From the NCBI GenBank assembly GCA_029260575.1, contig JAJDDB010000016.1, positions 62,001 through 126,000 on the forward strand: 64,000 nt of DNA. The letters are read 5' to 3'. Below, one piece after another: positions 1 through 7,662 of this stretch. Positions within the stretch are counted from its first letter, which is position 1. Every line of letters begins with the position of its first letter. A program made the translations under genes and the position numbers. Below the pieces are notes generated by a model, which was not told where the DNA came from, made no database searches, and was given only the letters and a program-made list of their open reading frames with translations. This DNA is from Phycisphaerales bacterium. Its GTDB lineage: Bacteria; Planctomycetota; Phycisphaerae; Phycisphaerales; SM1A02.

Positions 1-651
1 CGCGACATGGGAGCGCTGGATCACGCAGGGCAATTCAGTGAAGGCGCAGAGCGCATGCGCGGCGCGATGATGCGGCATTTGTGGGTGGAGGAGCGCAAGC
101 GCTTTGCGCGCATGGCCACGCCGATGGACGACGGCACGTATCGACTGGATATGACAGTTGACTCAGCAAACTTCGGGCTGTTTGCGTTTGGGGCGCTGCC
201 GCCGAGGCATCCGGCTGTGATGGCGGAAATGAAAGCGATTGCGGACACACTATGGATCAAGACGCCGATCGGTGGCGTGGCGCGATATGAAAACGACTAC
301 TACCACCGCATCGAGCATGAAGATATTGAGAACGTGCCAGGCAATCCGTGGGTAATCTGCACGTTGTGGCTTGCGCTGCATGAGATTGAAGCGGCGCAAA
401 CGCTCGAAGAGTTGCAGCAGGCGCCGCGGTACCTCGAGTGGGTACACGAAAGATCACTGGAGTCAGGCGTGCTTGCAGAGCAGTTCCATCCGCATACGGG
501 TGAACCGGTGTCGGTGTCGCCGTTGACGTGGTCGCATGCCACAGTGATGACTGTGGTGCTGCGCTACCTGCTGCGGTATGCGGAATTGACCGGTACGCGA
601 TCGGGTTCGGTCGCTGAGCTGATCATGTCGAAGAACGATCCTGCGATTTGA
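1..651 (+). CDS. GH15-type glucoamylase, C-terminal fragment (5' end outside window)
   Basis: The reading frame is open from base 1, so the gene begins upstream of the window and only its last ~216 residues are seen. The fragment matches the second half of the (alpha/alpha)6 barrel of glycoside hydrolase family 15 (glucoamylase/trehalase-like): a 'GGVARYENDYY' stretch, then 'PGNPWVICTLWLAL', then 'SGVLAEQFHPHTGEP' and 'SPLTWSHAT', which are the usual landmarks near the C-terminus; the Glu of 'AEQ' sits where the family's catalytic base lies. The enzyme would release glucose from alpha-glucans, which fits the glycogen debranching enzyme encoded 42 kb away. It converges with the minus-strand gene that ends 25 bases later. 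The family call is firm; exact substrate cannot be told from the fragment. Confidence 0.82.
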   Translation, partial: RDMGALDHAGQFSEGAERMRGAMMRHLWVEERKRFARMATPMDDGTYRLDMTVDSANFGLFAFGALPPRHPAVMAEMKAIADTLWIKTPIGGVARYENDYYHRIEHEDIENVPGNPWVICTLWLALHEIEAAQTLEELQQAPRYLEWVHERSLESGVLAEQFHPHTGEPVSVSPLTWSHATVMTVVLRYLLRYAELTGTRSGSVAELIMSKNDPAI

Positions 652-675
652 TGTGTCTGCAAACGGTTGCAAGGG

Positions 676-1584
676 CTACGGCCGATACTTCGGCGGTTCG
701 AGACCGCGGACGGTCCACAGCCAGTGCAGGCTCGGCCAGAGTTTCGGCGGAACGAGCAGGCGCACCAGCCCGCGCACAAGTGGTCTGCCGAGGAATACCG
801 TGACATACAGTGACCCTGCCTGCAGCATGAGCGTTAACACGAGCAGTGTCGGTCGAAAGAAATATCGCTGTGGCGCACCGCTCTGCATACGATCGATCCA
901 ATCAAGCAATGCGAATGAGGAGAAGAACGTCGCGGTGCCGAGTATGACCAGGGTCCAGATGCCGATCGCAAACCAGCCGCGACGAATCAGTACGATCGAC
1001 CAGACCAATCCCCAGGGAAATGCGAGCACAATGCTGAGCCCAAGGAACGCAATCAGTTCCGGTGCGTAGTCAACGAGCCCGCTGAATCCTGCGCGCCCGA
1101 GGATTGCAGGAGCCGATTGCTCATCAAGCCAGTTTGCAAAGTCCGGATTCGGGATCCCGGCCGGCGGTACAACTGCATCGCTTGATGTGGGATACAGGCC
1201 GGAGTTGATTTCATCCATATGCATGTCGTTCAGCATGTCTGCCAGCCGAGCGGAGTTTCCCTCAGCGGCGGCGATACCCATTCCGCAAAACAACCCGGCA
1301 TTGCCCATCCACAGGGCAAACACAAACAGCAGCAGTGCGCCCGCAGCAGCGGCGGTAAGGCGGCGCGACCATCGGCTGAGCGCCGGGTATTCGTGCATGG
1401 GCGTGACCGCGCCGCATTCCGGACAGCGCACGATCAACAAGTCGTACTTCGGTTCACGGATGATTGTCTGACCGGTGAGGATGAACGTGCATTTGTGGCA
1501 GATGCGCTCGCCGGTGACCTGGCCAAGCCGCTGTTCAACGTTTTGAGATTCGTCGGCGGGATTGTGAGGTGTTTTGTTGGTCAA
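676..1584 (-). CDS. zinc-ribbon multi-pass membrane protein, unknown function
   Basis: The product of about 302 residues starts with a hydrophilic leader, then a zinc-ribbon with two CxxC knuckles ('CHKC' and 'CPEC', about 30 residues apart), then a first membrane span followed by an extracytoplasmic-looking loop and three or four further hydrophobic spans. I place the start at the TTG of base 1584: it overlaps the TGA stop of the upstream gene as TTGA and has a GAGG motif six bases before it, a typical translational-coupling arrangement; an in-frame TTG at 1629 would add 15 residues. The neighbour (1581-2198) has the same zinc-ribbon-plus-membrane plan, so the two are probably paralogues in one operon. 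Function unknown; zinc binding is inferred from the cysteine spacing only. Confidence 0.72.
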   Translation of the reverse strand: MTNKTPHNPADESQNVEQRLGQVTGERICHKCTFILTGQTIIREPKYDLLIVRCPECGAVTPMHEYPALSRWSRRLTAAAAGALLLFVFALWMGNAGLFCGMGIAAAEGNSARLADMLNDMHMDEINSGLYPTSSDAVVPPAGIPNPDFANWLDEQSAPAILGRAGFSGLVDYAPELIAFLGLSIVLAFPWGLVWSIVLIRRGWFAIGIWTLVILGTATFFSSFALLDWIDRMQSGAPQRYFFRPTLLVLTLMLQAGSLYVTVFLGRPLVRGLVRLLVPPKLWPSLHWLWTVRGLEPPKYRP

Positions 1585-2198
1585 ATCGCGCCTCGCATTC
1601 GTCGTTCCCGGCGTCGGCGGTAGCGCCAACGGGCGCTTCGGAACCGGCCGTGCAGCCAGAGCAGTCCATGCCCCAATGGGATGCCAAGTATTGCCACAAT
1701 CATGAATGGAAGCATCGTCGCTGCGAGAAAGGGAGCCGCGATGATGTACATGACAGGATCACCGTATTGCGAGACATTTGGTGGATACACGAGGAAAGTT
1801 ACCAGTACAAATCCAAACCAGCCAAGCCACATGTACAGACGTCTATGGTGAGAGAAACCAGCGGTGAGCCAGGTGCCGGAAACTACGGCTACAGTGAAGT
1901 AGGCGAAAACAATTGCTGCGTAATCGACACTATCCAACGGCCGCCAGATTTCCAGAACGACATTCCGCGTCAGCAACAACAGCGCAAACGCTATTGCCAG
2001 TTGCACGACCATGATCGACAGCGCGATGTCGAGGCGAAGCGTCCGAAACCACAGGCGTTTGAGCGCGTTCGGCTGACGAACGGCAGCAGTGGCGCACTGC
2101 GGGCATATCACGACCCAGAAGTCGTAGGCGCGATCGAAATCGGCGCGGTTTCGGGCGAGATCGGTGCCGCAATGCATGCAGATGTGCGTGATCGACAT
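1581..2198 (-). CDS. zinc-ribbon four-span membrane protein, unknown function
   Basis: A 205-residue protein with an N-terminal zinc ribbon ('CMHC' at residues 7-10 and 'CPQC' at about 33-36) followed by four strongly hydrophobic segments and a very basic C-terminal tail rich in Arg ('RRRRERRMR'). The tail is expected to stay in the cytoplasm. It is the first gene of a two-gene minus-strand unit and overlaps the next gene by four bases. The ribbon-plus-membrane plan recurs in the protein at 48862-49287 (there with the ribbon at the C-terminus). I do not recognise a named family and propose no activity. Confidence 0.72.
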   Translation of the reverse strand: MSITHICMHCGTDLARNRADFDRAYDFWVVICPQCATAAVRQPNALKRLWFRTLRLDIALSIMVVQLAIAFALLLLTRNVVLEIWRPLDSVDYAAIVFAYFTVAVVSGTWLTAGFSHHRRLYMWLGWFGFVLVTFLVYPPNVSQYGDPVMYIIAAPFLAATMLPFMIVAILGIPLGHGLLWLHGRFRSARWRYRRRRERRMRGAI

Positions 2199-2425
2199 GG
2201 TCGTAAGATACTCTGAAACAAACAGTTGCGTCGCGTGTTACAGACTCAACGCGGGTCGAATCTGACACTGTCGGGTGTTGATACAACTCGTTTGGGTTGA
2301 GGCACTTGACCGCTTTTCTCTGGTGGTTGTTAGGAGCGGCGGTATAGTAAATTTCGCTCCCAGCCCACGAATGCCTGGCGGGGCATGATTCCAGACACAA
2401 TTGAATCCTGGGAGGAGGCCCGATC

Positions 2426-4960
2426 ATGATGCGCACTCGAAATTTGCCATCGGCATGCACAGCGATCGCTGCGCTCGTTTGCATCTGCCAGTCCCTAGCA
2501 GCACAGCCGCAAGAATTTCACGTCAACACCAAGGGAAGCATCTTCATCATTCCGAGTCTTGAGTTGCGCTGGGATTCGAACAGCAACCTGATCCAGGACA
2601 CGTACATTCATTTGCATAACGACTTCCCTGCCCAGGTGAATGTACAGATGTATTTTGTCAACGGTGATCCGCCGCTGCCGGCCAACGGCAATGAGCGCGC
2701 TCATCCGGGTTGGAACCGGGCAGACCTCGAACTGGAATTGACATCCAACCAGCCGATGTACTGGTCATTATCAACTGGAACCGGTGCACCGAGCCCGATC
2801 ATCTTCCCGTTTACGATTCTCGATCCGGGTTTTCCACCCGGCCGGCCTGATCCTGAAGGGTCTTCGGATCGAGTGTTGCGTGGCTATGTCGTCGGCTGGG
2901 CGGTCAACAACGACGGCAAGGAGATCCGCTGGAATCATCTCGAAGCGACCGCAACGGTTGTGAACTTCAGTGATGGCGGCGCATGGGGGTACAACGGATA
3001 TCACTCACAATCGGTTGATCCGAACGTTTTGCAGGGTCAGGAGACCGGTACGCCAGGCGTGCTGAACATGGACAACGTCGAGTTTGCTGCGCCGTATGAC
3101 AAGTTGATGTTCAACTTTGCTGCGGACAATTCCAGTCTGTATTCCGCAACGACAGCGCCGATCACCGTGCGCAGCGATCTGACGCTGATGCCGGTCGGCG
3201 TTGATCTGCGTCAGGATAATTCCGGACCGGTGATTACCAAAGCGGACTTCCGTGTCTGGAACATGAATGAAGTTGCATTCACCGGCATGTTCAAGTGCGT
3301 GAACTGCTGGGACCAGACCACGTTTGCGCAGTATGGGGTTCCGAATCACTTCCCGCAGGCTGTGCTGCAGACACCTGTGGGTTGGGCGGAAGTCGATGGC
3401 ATTGCATCGCAGCTCTGCGAACAAACGCCAGGCGAAAGTCAGGACGCAGCGCTTGTCGGCGTGCTGGCAAAGCAGCTTGATATCGATTTCATCACCGAAT
3501 ACGCGGGGTACAACCTGTTCGGGCGCGGCTCGGAGCCGGCTGTCATTCGTTGGGATGTCATAGGCGGCCCGCCGACGCGCAGCACATCATCAGACGATGC
3601 TGCTGAGACTTCGACAACTGAAGTGAGCATTAACCTTGCAGCACACACCGTTGATGCGCAAGGCCCAAAGCCCAGGCCCGCTGATAATTCGATGCAGAGC
3701 CGTGGTGTTAACGCCATTGATCTCGATCCGGGTTCGCGCATGAGCGCGAGCAAGCCCGGCAATCTCGTGTATATCTCTAAGATTGACCTGCGTTGGGATT
3801 CGCAGGGCGTGTTGCGTCGCGACACGTTTGTTCACCTGACGAACTGGTTCAGCGATCCGGTCAAGGTGCGCATGTACTTCGTCAACGGCGACGATGCGAT
3901 TCAAGGCGAGCCGGGCTGGAACAACCTGGAAGTTGAGCTTGATCTGACGCCCAGGCAACCGGTTTACTGGTCCGCTTCGCGCGGCGATGCTTCCCTTGGC
4001 ATTCCATCGTTCATTGATCTTGATCCCGGCCCGCCGCCCGGTCGGCCGGATATTGATCTGTACGACCGCATGTTGCGTGGCTTCATCGTGGCGTGGGCGG
4101 TCGACGAATCCTGTGAAGAGATTGCGGGCAATGTGCTGATGGGCGACGCGATCATCGTCGATCACAGCACGTACAACACAGCATGGGGATACAACGGCTA
4201 CCACCTGCCGAATATCGCTGCCGTACCGTTCGGCGAGCCGTCAGGCACGCCGGGTGTACTGGAAATGAACAGGCTTGAGTATCCACTGGCGTTCAGCCAG
4301 CTCACATTCGTGGGCCCCGCGAGCTTCTCGCAGGCGTACAACGTCGGACAGGTCGTCGTGGACACGCTTCCCGATGTCACGCTGCATCAACTCTCGGGTG
4401 ATTTCACACCAAACTCGCCCGGGCCGTTGAAAAGCAAAGCGAATTACCACGTCTGGAATCAGAACGAAACCAAGTTTGCGGGGATGTTCCGATGCGTCAC
4501 GTGCTGGGATCAGACATTCCTGACAAATTATGACATTCCACAACACTTCGAGATCGCTACGCTGCAGACTCCCGTCGGCGCCGCTCGTATTGACGGGTTA
4601 GCCAGCATTCTGTGTGACAATCCTGCACCGCTCAGCGTTGCTGCAGCGATGCAGGGACTGCTGGCCAATTTCATTGCCATTGATGCCGGCAACACGACGT
4701 TCGCCTGGGCTGGTCACCAGATGTTTGGTGCCGGCATGGAAGATGCAGAAGTCAAAGGCAACCTCTGCCCGCCGTGCCCGTGGGACATTGCTGACCCCAT
4801 CGGCCCGGGAATGGATGGACAAGTCAACGTGTTCGATCTTCTGCTGCTGCTGGCCAACTGGAACACGAACGGCCCGGGCGCAGCGATCGCACCTGATGTC
4901 AACATCGTCAATGTCTTTGACCTGCTCGAGCTGCTCGCCAACTGGGGCCCGTGCCCGTAA
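2426..4960 (+). CDS. large exported protein with duplicated domain and dockerin-like tail (paralogue A)
   Basis: An 844-residue protein with a signal peptide (residues 1 to about 26, ending AAQPQ). The body holds two copies of one domain, starting near residues 36 and 442. Each copy carries the same landmarks in order: 'ELRWD'/'DLRWD', 'YFVNGD', 'PGWN', 'DPGxPPGRPD', 'WGYNGYH', 'TPGVLxM' and a Cys-x2-CysWDQ motif (Cys291/294 and Cys690/693), then 'xDGxxSxLC'. The last 65 residues hold two 'VNVFDLLxLLANW' repeats, the planctomycete dockerin-like or type-I anchoring tail with Asp/Asn-rich calcium-loop character. The start is supported by a GGGAGGAGG ribosome-binding site. A very similar gene follows 66 bases downstream in the same direction, probably cotranscribed. 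The repeated domain is not one I can name; the protein is inferred to be cell-surface or secreted. Confidence 0.8.
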   Translation: MMRTRNLPSACTAIAALVCICQSLAAQPQEFHVNTKGSIFIIPSLELRWDSNSNLIQDTYIHLHNDFPAQVNVQMYFVNGDPPLPANGNERAHPGWNRADLELELTSNQPMYWSLSTGTGAPSPIIFPFTILDPGFPPGRPDPEGSSDRVLRGYVVGWAVNNDGKEIRWNHLEATATVVNFSDGGAWGYNGYHSQSVDPNVLQGQETGTPGVLNMDNVEFAAPYDKLMFNFAADNSSLYSATTAPITVRSDLTLMPVGVDLRQDNSGPVITKADFRVWNMNEVAFTGMFKCVNCWDQTTFAQYGVPNHFPQAVLQTPVGWAEVDGIASQLCEQTPGESQDAALVGVLAKQLDIDFITEYAGYNLFGRGSEPAVIRWDVIGGPPTRSTSSDDAAETSTTEVSINLAAHTVDAQGPKPRPADNSMQSRGVNAIDLDPGSRMSASKPGNLVYISKIDLRWDSQGVLRRDTFVHLTNWFSDPVKVRMYFVNGDDAIQGEPGWNNLEVELDLTPRQPVYWSASRGDASLGIPSFIDLDPGPPPGRPDIDLYDRMLRGFIVAWAVDESCEEIAGNVLMGDAIIVDHSTYNTAWGYNGYHLPNIAAVPFGEPSGTPGVLEMNRLEYPLAFSQLTFVGPASFSQAYNVGQVVVDTLPDVTLHQLSGDFTPNSPGPLKSKANYHVWNQNETKFAGMFRCVTCWDQTFLTNYDIPQHFEIATLQTPVGAARIDGLASILCDNPAPLSVAAAMQGLLANFIAIDAGNTTFAWAGHQMFGAGMEDAEVKGNLCPPCPWDIADPIGPGMDGQVNVFDLLLLLANWNTNGPGAAIAPDVNIVNVFDLLELLANWGPCP
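4801..4960 (+). repeat. 3' end shared with paralogue B (copy 1)
   Basis: These 160 bases match bases 7411-7570 at 155 positions by direct comparison. All five differences are silent (three Leu/Ala/Asn third positions, one Leu first position, and TAA versus TAG), so the encoded tail is identical. The 60 bases immediately before differ at about 18 positions. The sharp change suggests gene conversion or a recent module swap restricted to the dockerin-like tail. Confidence 0.9.
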
Positions 4961-5026
4961 CGAATGATTTGACTCGTACGAGGGTAGATCATCACCACGC
5001 TTTACTACCAGGAAAGAGGATTCGTC

Positions 5027-7570
5027 ATGACATCCCGGCACTCACGAATATTGTGTTGCTCAATCGTCGCGCTTTTGAGCGTGCTCATGCTCGCGACACA
5101 ATCAGATGGCCGTGAATTTACTGCGAGTTCCAAGGGCAGTGTGTTCTTGATCCCGAACATCGAACTTCGATGGGATGATCAGGACAATCTTGTGCAGGAC
5201 ACGTTTGTGCATCTGCACAACGACTATCCGGGAACGACGCGCGTGTATTGCTTCTTTGTCAATGGCGATCCCGCTTTGCCGGCAAATGGCAACGAGCGCG
5301 CTCACCCGGGCTGGAATCGTGTTGATTTCGAAATAGAGATGACGGCCAATCAACCTCTGTACTGGTCCATGTCGACAGGCATGGGCGCGCCGAGTCCTGC
5401 GATTCCACCATTTTTCATTCTTGATCCCGGCAATCCACCCGGCCGGCCTGATCCCGAGGGCACAACCGACCGCGTGATGCGCGGGTTTCTCGTCGGCTGG
5501 GCAGTGAATGTCGATAGTGAGGAAATCAGATGGAATCATCTAGCTGCAACCGCAACAGTCGTTGATTATCGAGTCGGCGGCGCATGGGGGTACAACGGCT
5601 ATCACGCACAGTCGGTGGATCCGAACGTCTTGCAAGGCGACCAAACCGGCACTCCGGGCGTGTTGAATCTGGACGGCGTTGAATTCTCGCAGCCGTATGA
5701 TCGGTTGCTGTTCAACTTCCCAGCTGTGGGTTCAAGTCTGTATTCAGAAGCGGCAACGAACGTCGTGGCCAATAGTGATGTCACGCTCATGCCTGTATCC
5801 AATGACTTACAGCAGGAGACTGTTGGTCCGATCCTGACGGACGCACAATACATCGTCTACAACGAGAATGAGGTCCAACTCACAGGAATGCACCGCTGCG
5901 TGAGTTGCTGGGATCAAACGCTCATGCAGCTCTACGGCGGACCGAATCACTTTCTCCTTGTAAATCTTCAGACAGATGCCGGCTGGGCGGAAGTTGATGG
6001 CAAATCAAGTCTTCTGTGCCAGGGTTTGCCGGGCGTGTTGACCGATGCATCGCTCATCGGCGTGGTCTCTCGTGAGATTAAATTCACAGCAGGTAGTGAC
6101 ATTGACTATTCCGGCTACAACATGCTCGGCCGTGGCGGAGAAACTGCACGCATTTTCTACGATGTTCCCGATGGGCCCCCAGAACGTTCCATCGATGATT
6201 CCAAGCAACCTGTTGATCCGGAAAAAGCAGAGGCATATCGCCATGCGAAGCTGGCAGCACTGACAAATAACATGCCCGGCGATCAGCGCAGCGCGCAATC
6301 AAGCCGCGGGTTTGATTCATTTTCACGATTCAGTTCCAGTCGTCCGGGCAATCTTGTATTCATTTCGAAAGTCGATGTCCGCTGGGATCTGCAGGGCAAT
6401 GTCCTGCAGGACACATTCATACATCTGACAAACTGGTTCAGTGATGCTGTCAAGGTTCAGATGTACTTTGTCAACGGTGATGATCCAATTGTCAATGACC
6501 CGGGTGGTGAACGTGATCATCCCGGGTGGAACCACTTAAATATCCTACTCGATCTCACGCCGAATCAACCGGTGTATTGGTCTGCATTGCGCGGTGATGC
6601 TGCGCTTGGCATCCCGTCGTGGGCTGATCTCGATCCCGGCCCGCCACCCGGCAGGCCAAGCACCGACTTCGGTGGGCAGCGCATGTTGCGCGGCTTCATA
6701 GTGGCGTGGGCAGTAGATGAGGAGTGCCGTGAAATCGCCGGCAATGTGTTGATGGCCGATGCTAACGTCGTCAGCTATCTGTTCACTGGTTCCTGGGGAT
6801 ACACCGGCTACCACCTGCCGAATATTGCGAACGTACCGTTCGGTGAACCATCATCAAACCCCGGGACATTGGAGCTTGGTGGCACAGGTGAATTCCCCGG
6901 AGCGTTTGACCGACTCACGTTTATATCACCTGCTGCGAATTCATCTGCGTATGACGTCGGTCAACATGTTGCATTCAACACGCCGGATGTCACGCTGCAC
7001 CAGGTGACTGCGGACTTCACGCCGAATTCGCCGGGGCCTGTGACATCAAAGGCGAGTTACGAGGTGTGGAATCAGAATGAATTCAAGCTCACCGGCATGG
7101 AAAAGTGTATTACCTGTTGGGATCAGGGATTCTTGATTCAATATCCAGCTCCGCAACACTTTGATGTCCTCTTCCTCGGGACAGATGTTGGTGCAGCACG
7201 AATTGATGGGATTGCGAGCATTGTCTGTAACAATCCGTCAAGCACCAATGCAGCAATGCTTGGCGTGTTGGCGAACTTGATCACCATTGATGCATTCAAC
7301 GACACTGGATTTGGCTGGTTTGGTCACAACATGTTCGGCCAGGGTCTTGAAGATGCACAGATCGATGGCGAAGCGTGCGCACCATGTCCATGGGATATCG
7401 CTGACTCCATCGGCCCGGGAATGGATGGACAAGTCAACGTGTTCGATCTTCTTCTGCTGCTGGCCAACTGGAACACGAACGGCCCGGGCGCTGCGATCGC
7501 ACCTGATGTCAACATCGTCAACGTCTTTGACCTGCTCGAGTTGCTCGCCAACTGGGGCCCGTGCCCGTAG
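5027..7570 (+). CDS. large exported protein with duplicated domain and dockerin-like tail (paralogue B)
   Basis: An 847-residue tandem paralogue of the preceding gene with the same plan: signal peptide (hydrophobic residues about 8-24), two copies of the same roughly 350-400-residue domain separated by a hydrophilic, Ser/Asp-rich linker ('SQSSRGFDSFSRFSSSRPGN'-like region), and a C-terminal pair of 'VNVFDLLxLLANW' repeats. The Cys-x2-CysWDQ motif occurs in both copies ('CVSCWDQ' and 'CITCWDQ'). The sequence is clearly homologous to paralogue A along its length but with many substitutions, except the last 160 bases, which are nearly identical. The spacing of 66 bases from gene A and the AGGAAAGAGG ribosome-binding site suggest one transcript, ended by the strong hairpin at 7605-7633. 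Function unknown; export is inferred from the signal peptide. Confidence 0.8.
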   Translation: MTSRHSRILCCSIVALLSVLMLATQSDGREFTASSKGSVFLIPNIELRWDDQDNLVQDTFVHLHNDYPGTTRVYCFFVNGDPALPANGNERAHPGWNRVDFEIEMTANQPLYWSMSTGMGAPSPAIPPFFILDPGNPPGRPDPEGTTDRVMRGFLVGWAVNVDSEEIRWNHLAATATVVDYRVGGAWGYNGYHAQSVDPNVLQGDQTGTPGVLNLDGVEFSQPYDRLLFNFPAVGSSLYSEAATNVVANSDVTLMPVSNDLQQETVGPILTDAQYIVYNENEVQLTGMHRCVSCWDQTLMQLYGGPNHFLLVNLQTDAGWAEVDGKSSLLCQGLPGVLTDASLIGVVSREIKFTAGSDIDYSGYNMLGRGGETARIFYDVPDGPPERSIDDSKQPVDPEKAEAYRHAKLAALTNNMPGDQRSAQSSRGFDSFSRFSSSRPGNLVFISKVDVRWDLQGNVLQDTFIHLTNWFSDAVKVQMYFVNGDDPIVNDPGGERDHPGWNHLNILLDLTPNQPVYWSALRGDAALGIPSWADLDPGPPPGRPSTDFGGQRMLRGFIVAWAVDEECREIAGNVLMADANVVSYLFTGSWGYTGYHLPNIANVPFGEPSSNPGTLELGGTGEFPGAFDRLTFISPAANSSAYDVGQHVAFNTPDVTLHQVTADFTPNSPGPVTSKASYEVWNQNEFKLTGMEKCITCWDQGFLIQYPAPQHFDVLFLGTDVGAARIDGIASIVCNNPSSTNAAMLGVLANLITIDAFNDTGFGWFGHNMFGQGLEDAQIDGEACAPCPWDIADSIGPGMDGQVNVFDLLLLLANWNTNGPGAAIAPDVNIVNVFDLLELLANWGPCP
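7411..7570 (+). repeat. 3' end shared with paralogue A (copy 2)
   Basis: Second copy of the 160-base near-identical segment (see 4801-4960). It encodes both dockerin-like 'DLLxLLANW' repeats and the final GPCP. Confidence 0.9.
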
Positions 7571-7604
7571 CCGAACGTTACAACGCTTCTGCTTGAGAAA
7601 CGAC

Positions 7605-7633
7605 ACAACCCCGCACACGCGGGGTTGTTTTTT
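7605..7633 (+). terminator. Rho-independent terminator after the paralogue pair
   Basis: A perfect 10-bp stem (ACAACCCCGC / GCGGGGTTGT) with an ACAC loop is followed by a run of T, 35 bases after the stop of paralogue B. It separates this unit from the convergent nuoG. Confidence 0.85.
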
Positions 7634-7662
7634 CGTTGACAAGCAGACGATCAGAATTCTGT

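Noticed and set aside
2306-2348. Promoter TTGACC / TATAGT before the first exported paralogue
   Set aside because: Both boxes look good, but they are 31 bases apart, too far for one promoter; no better -35 was found for TATAGT.
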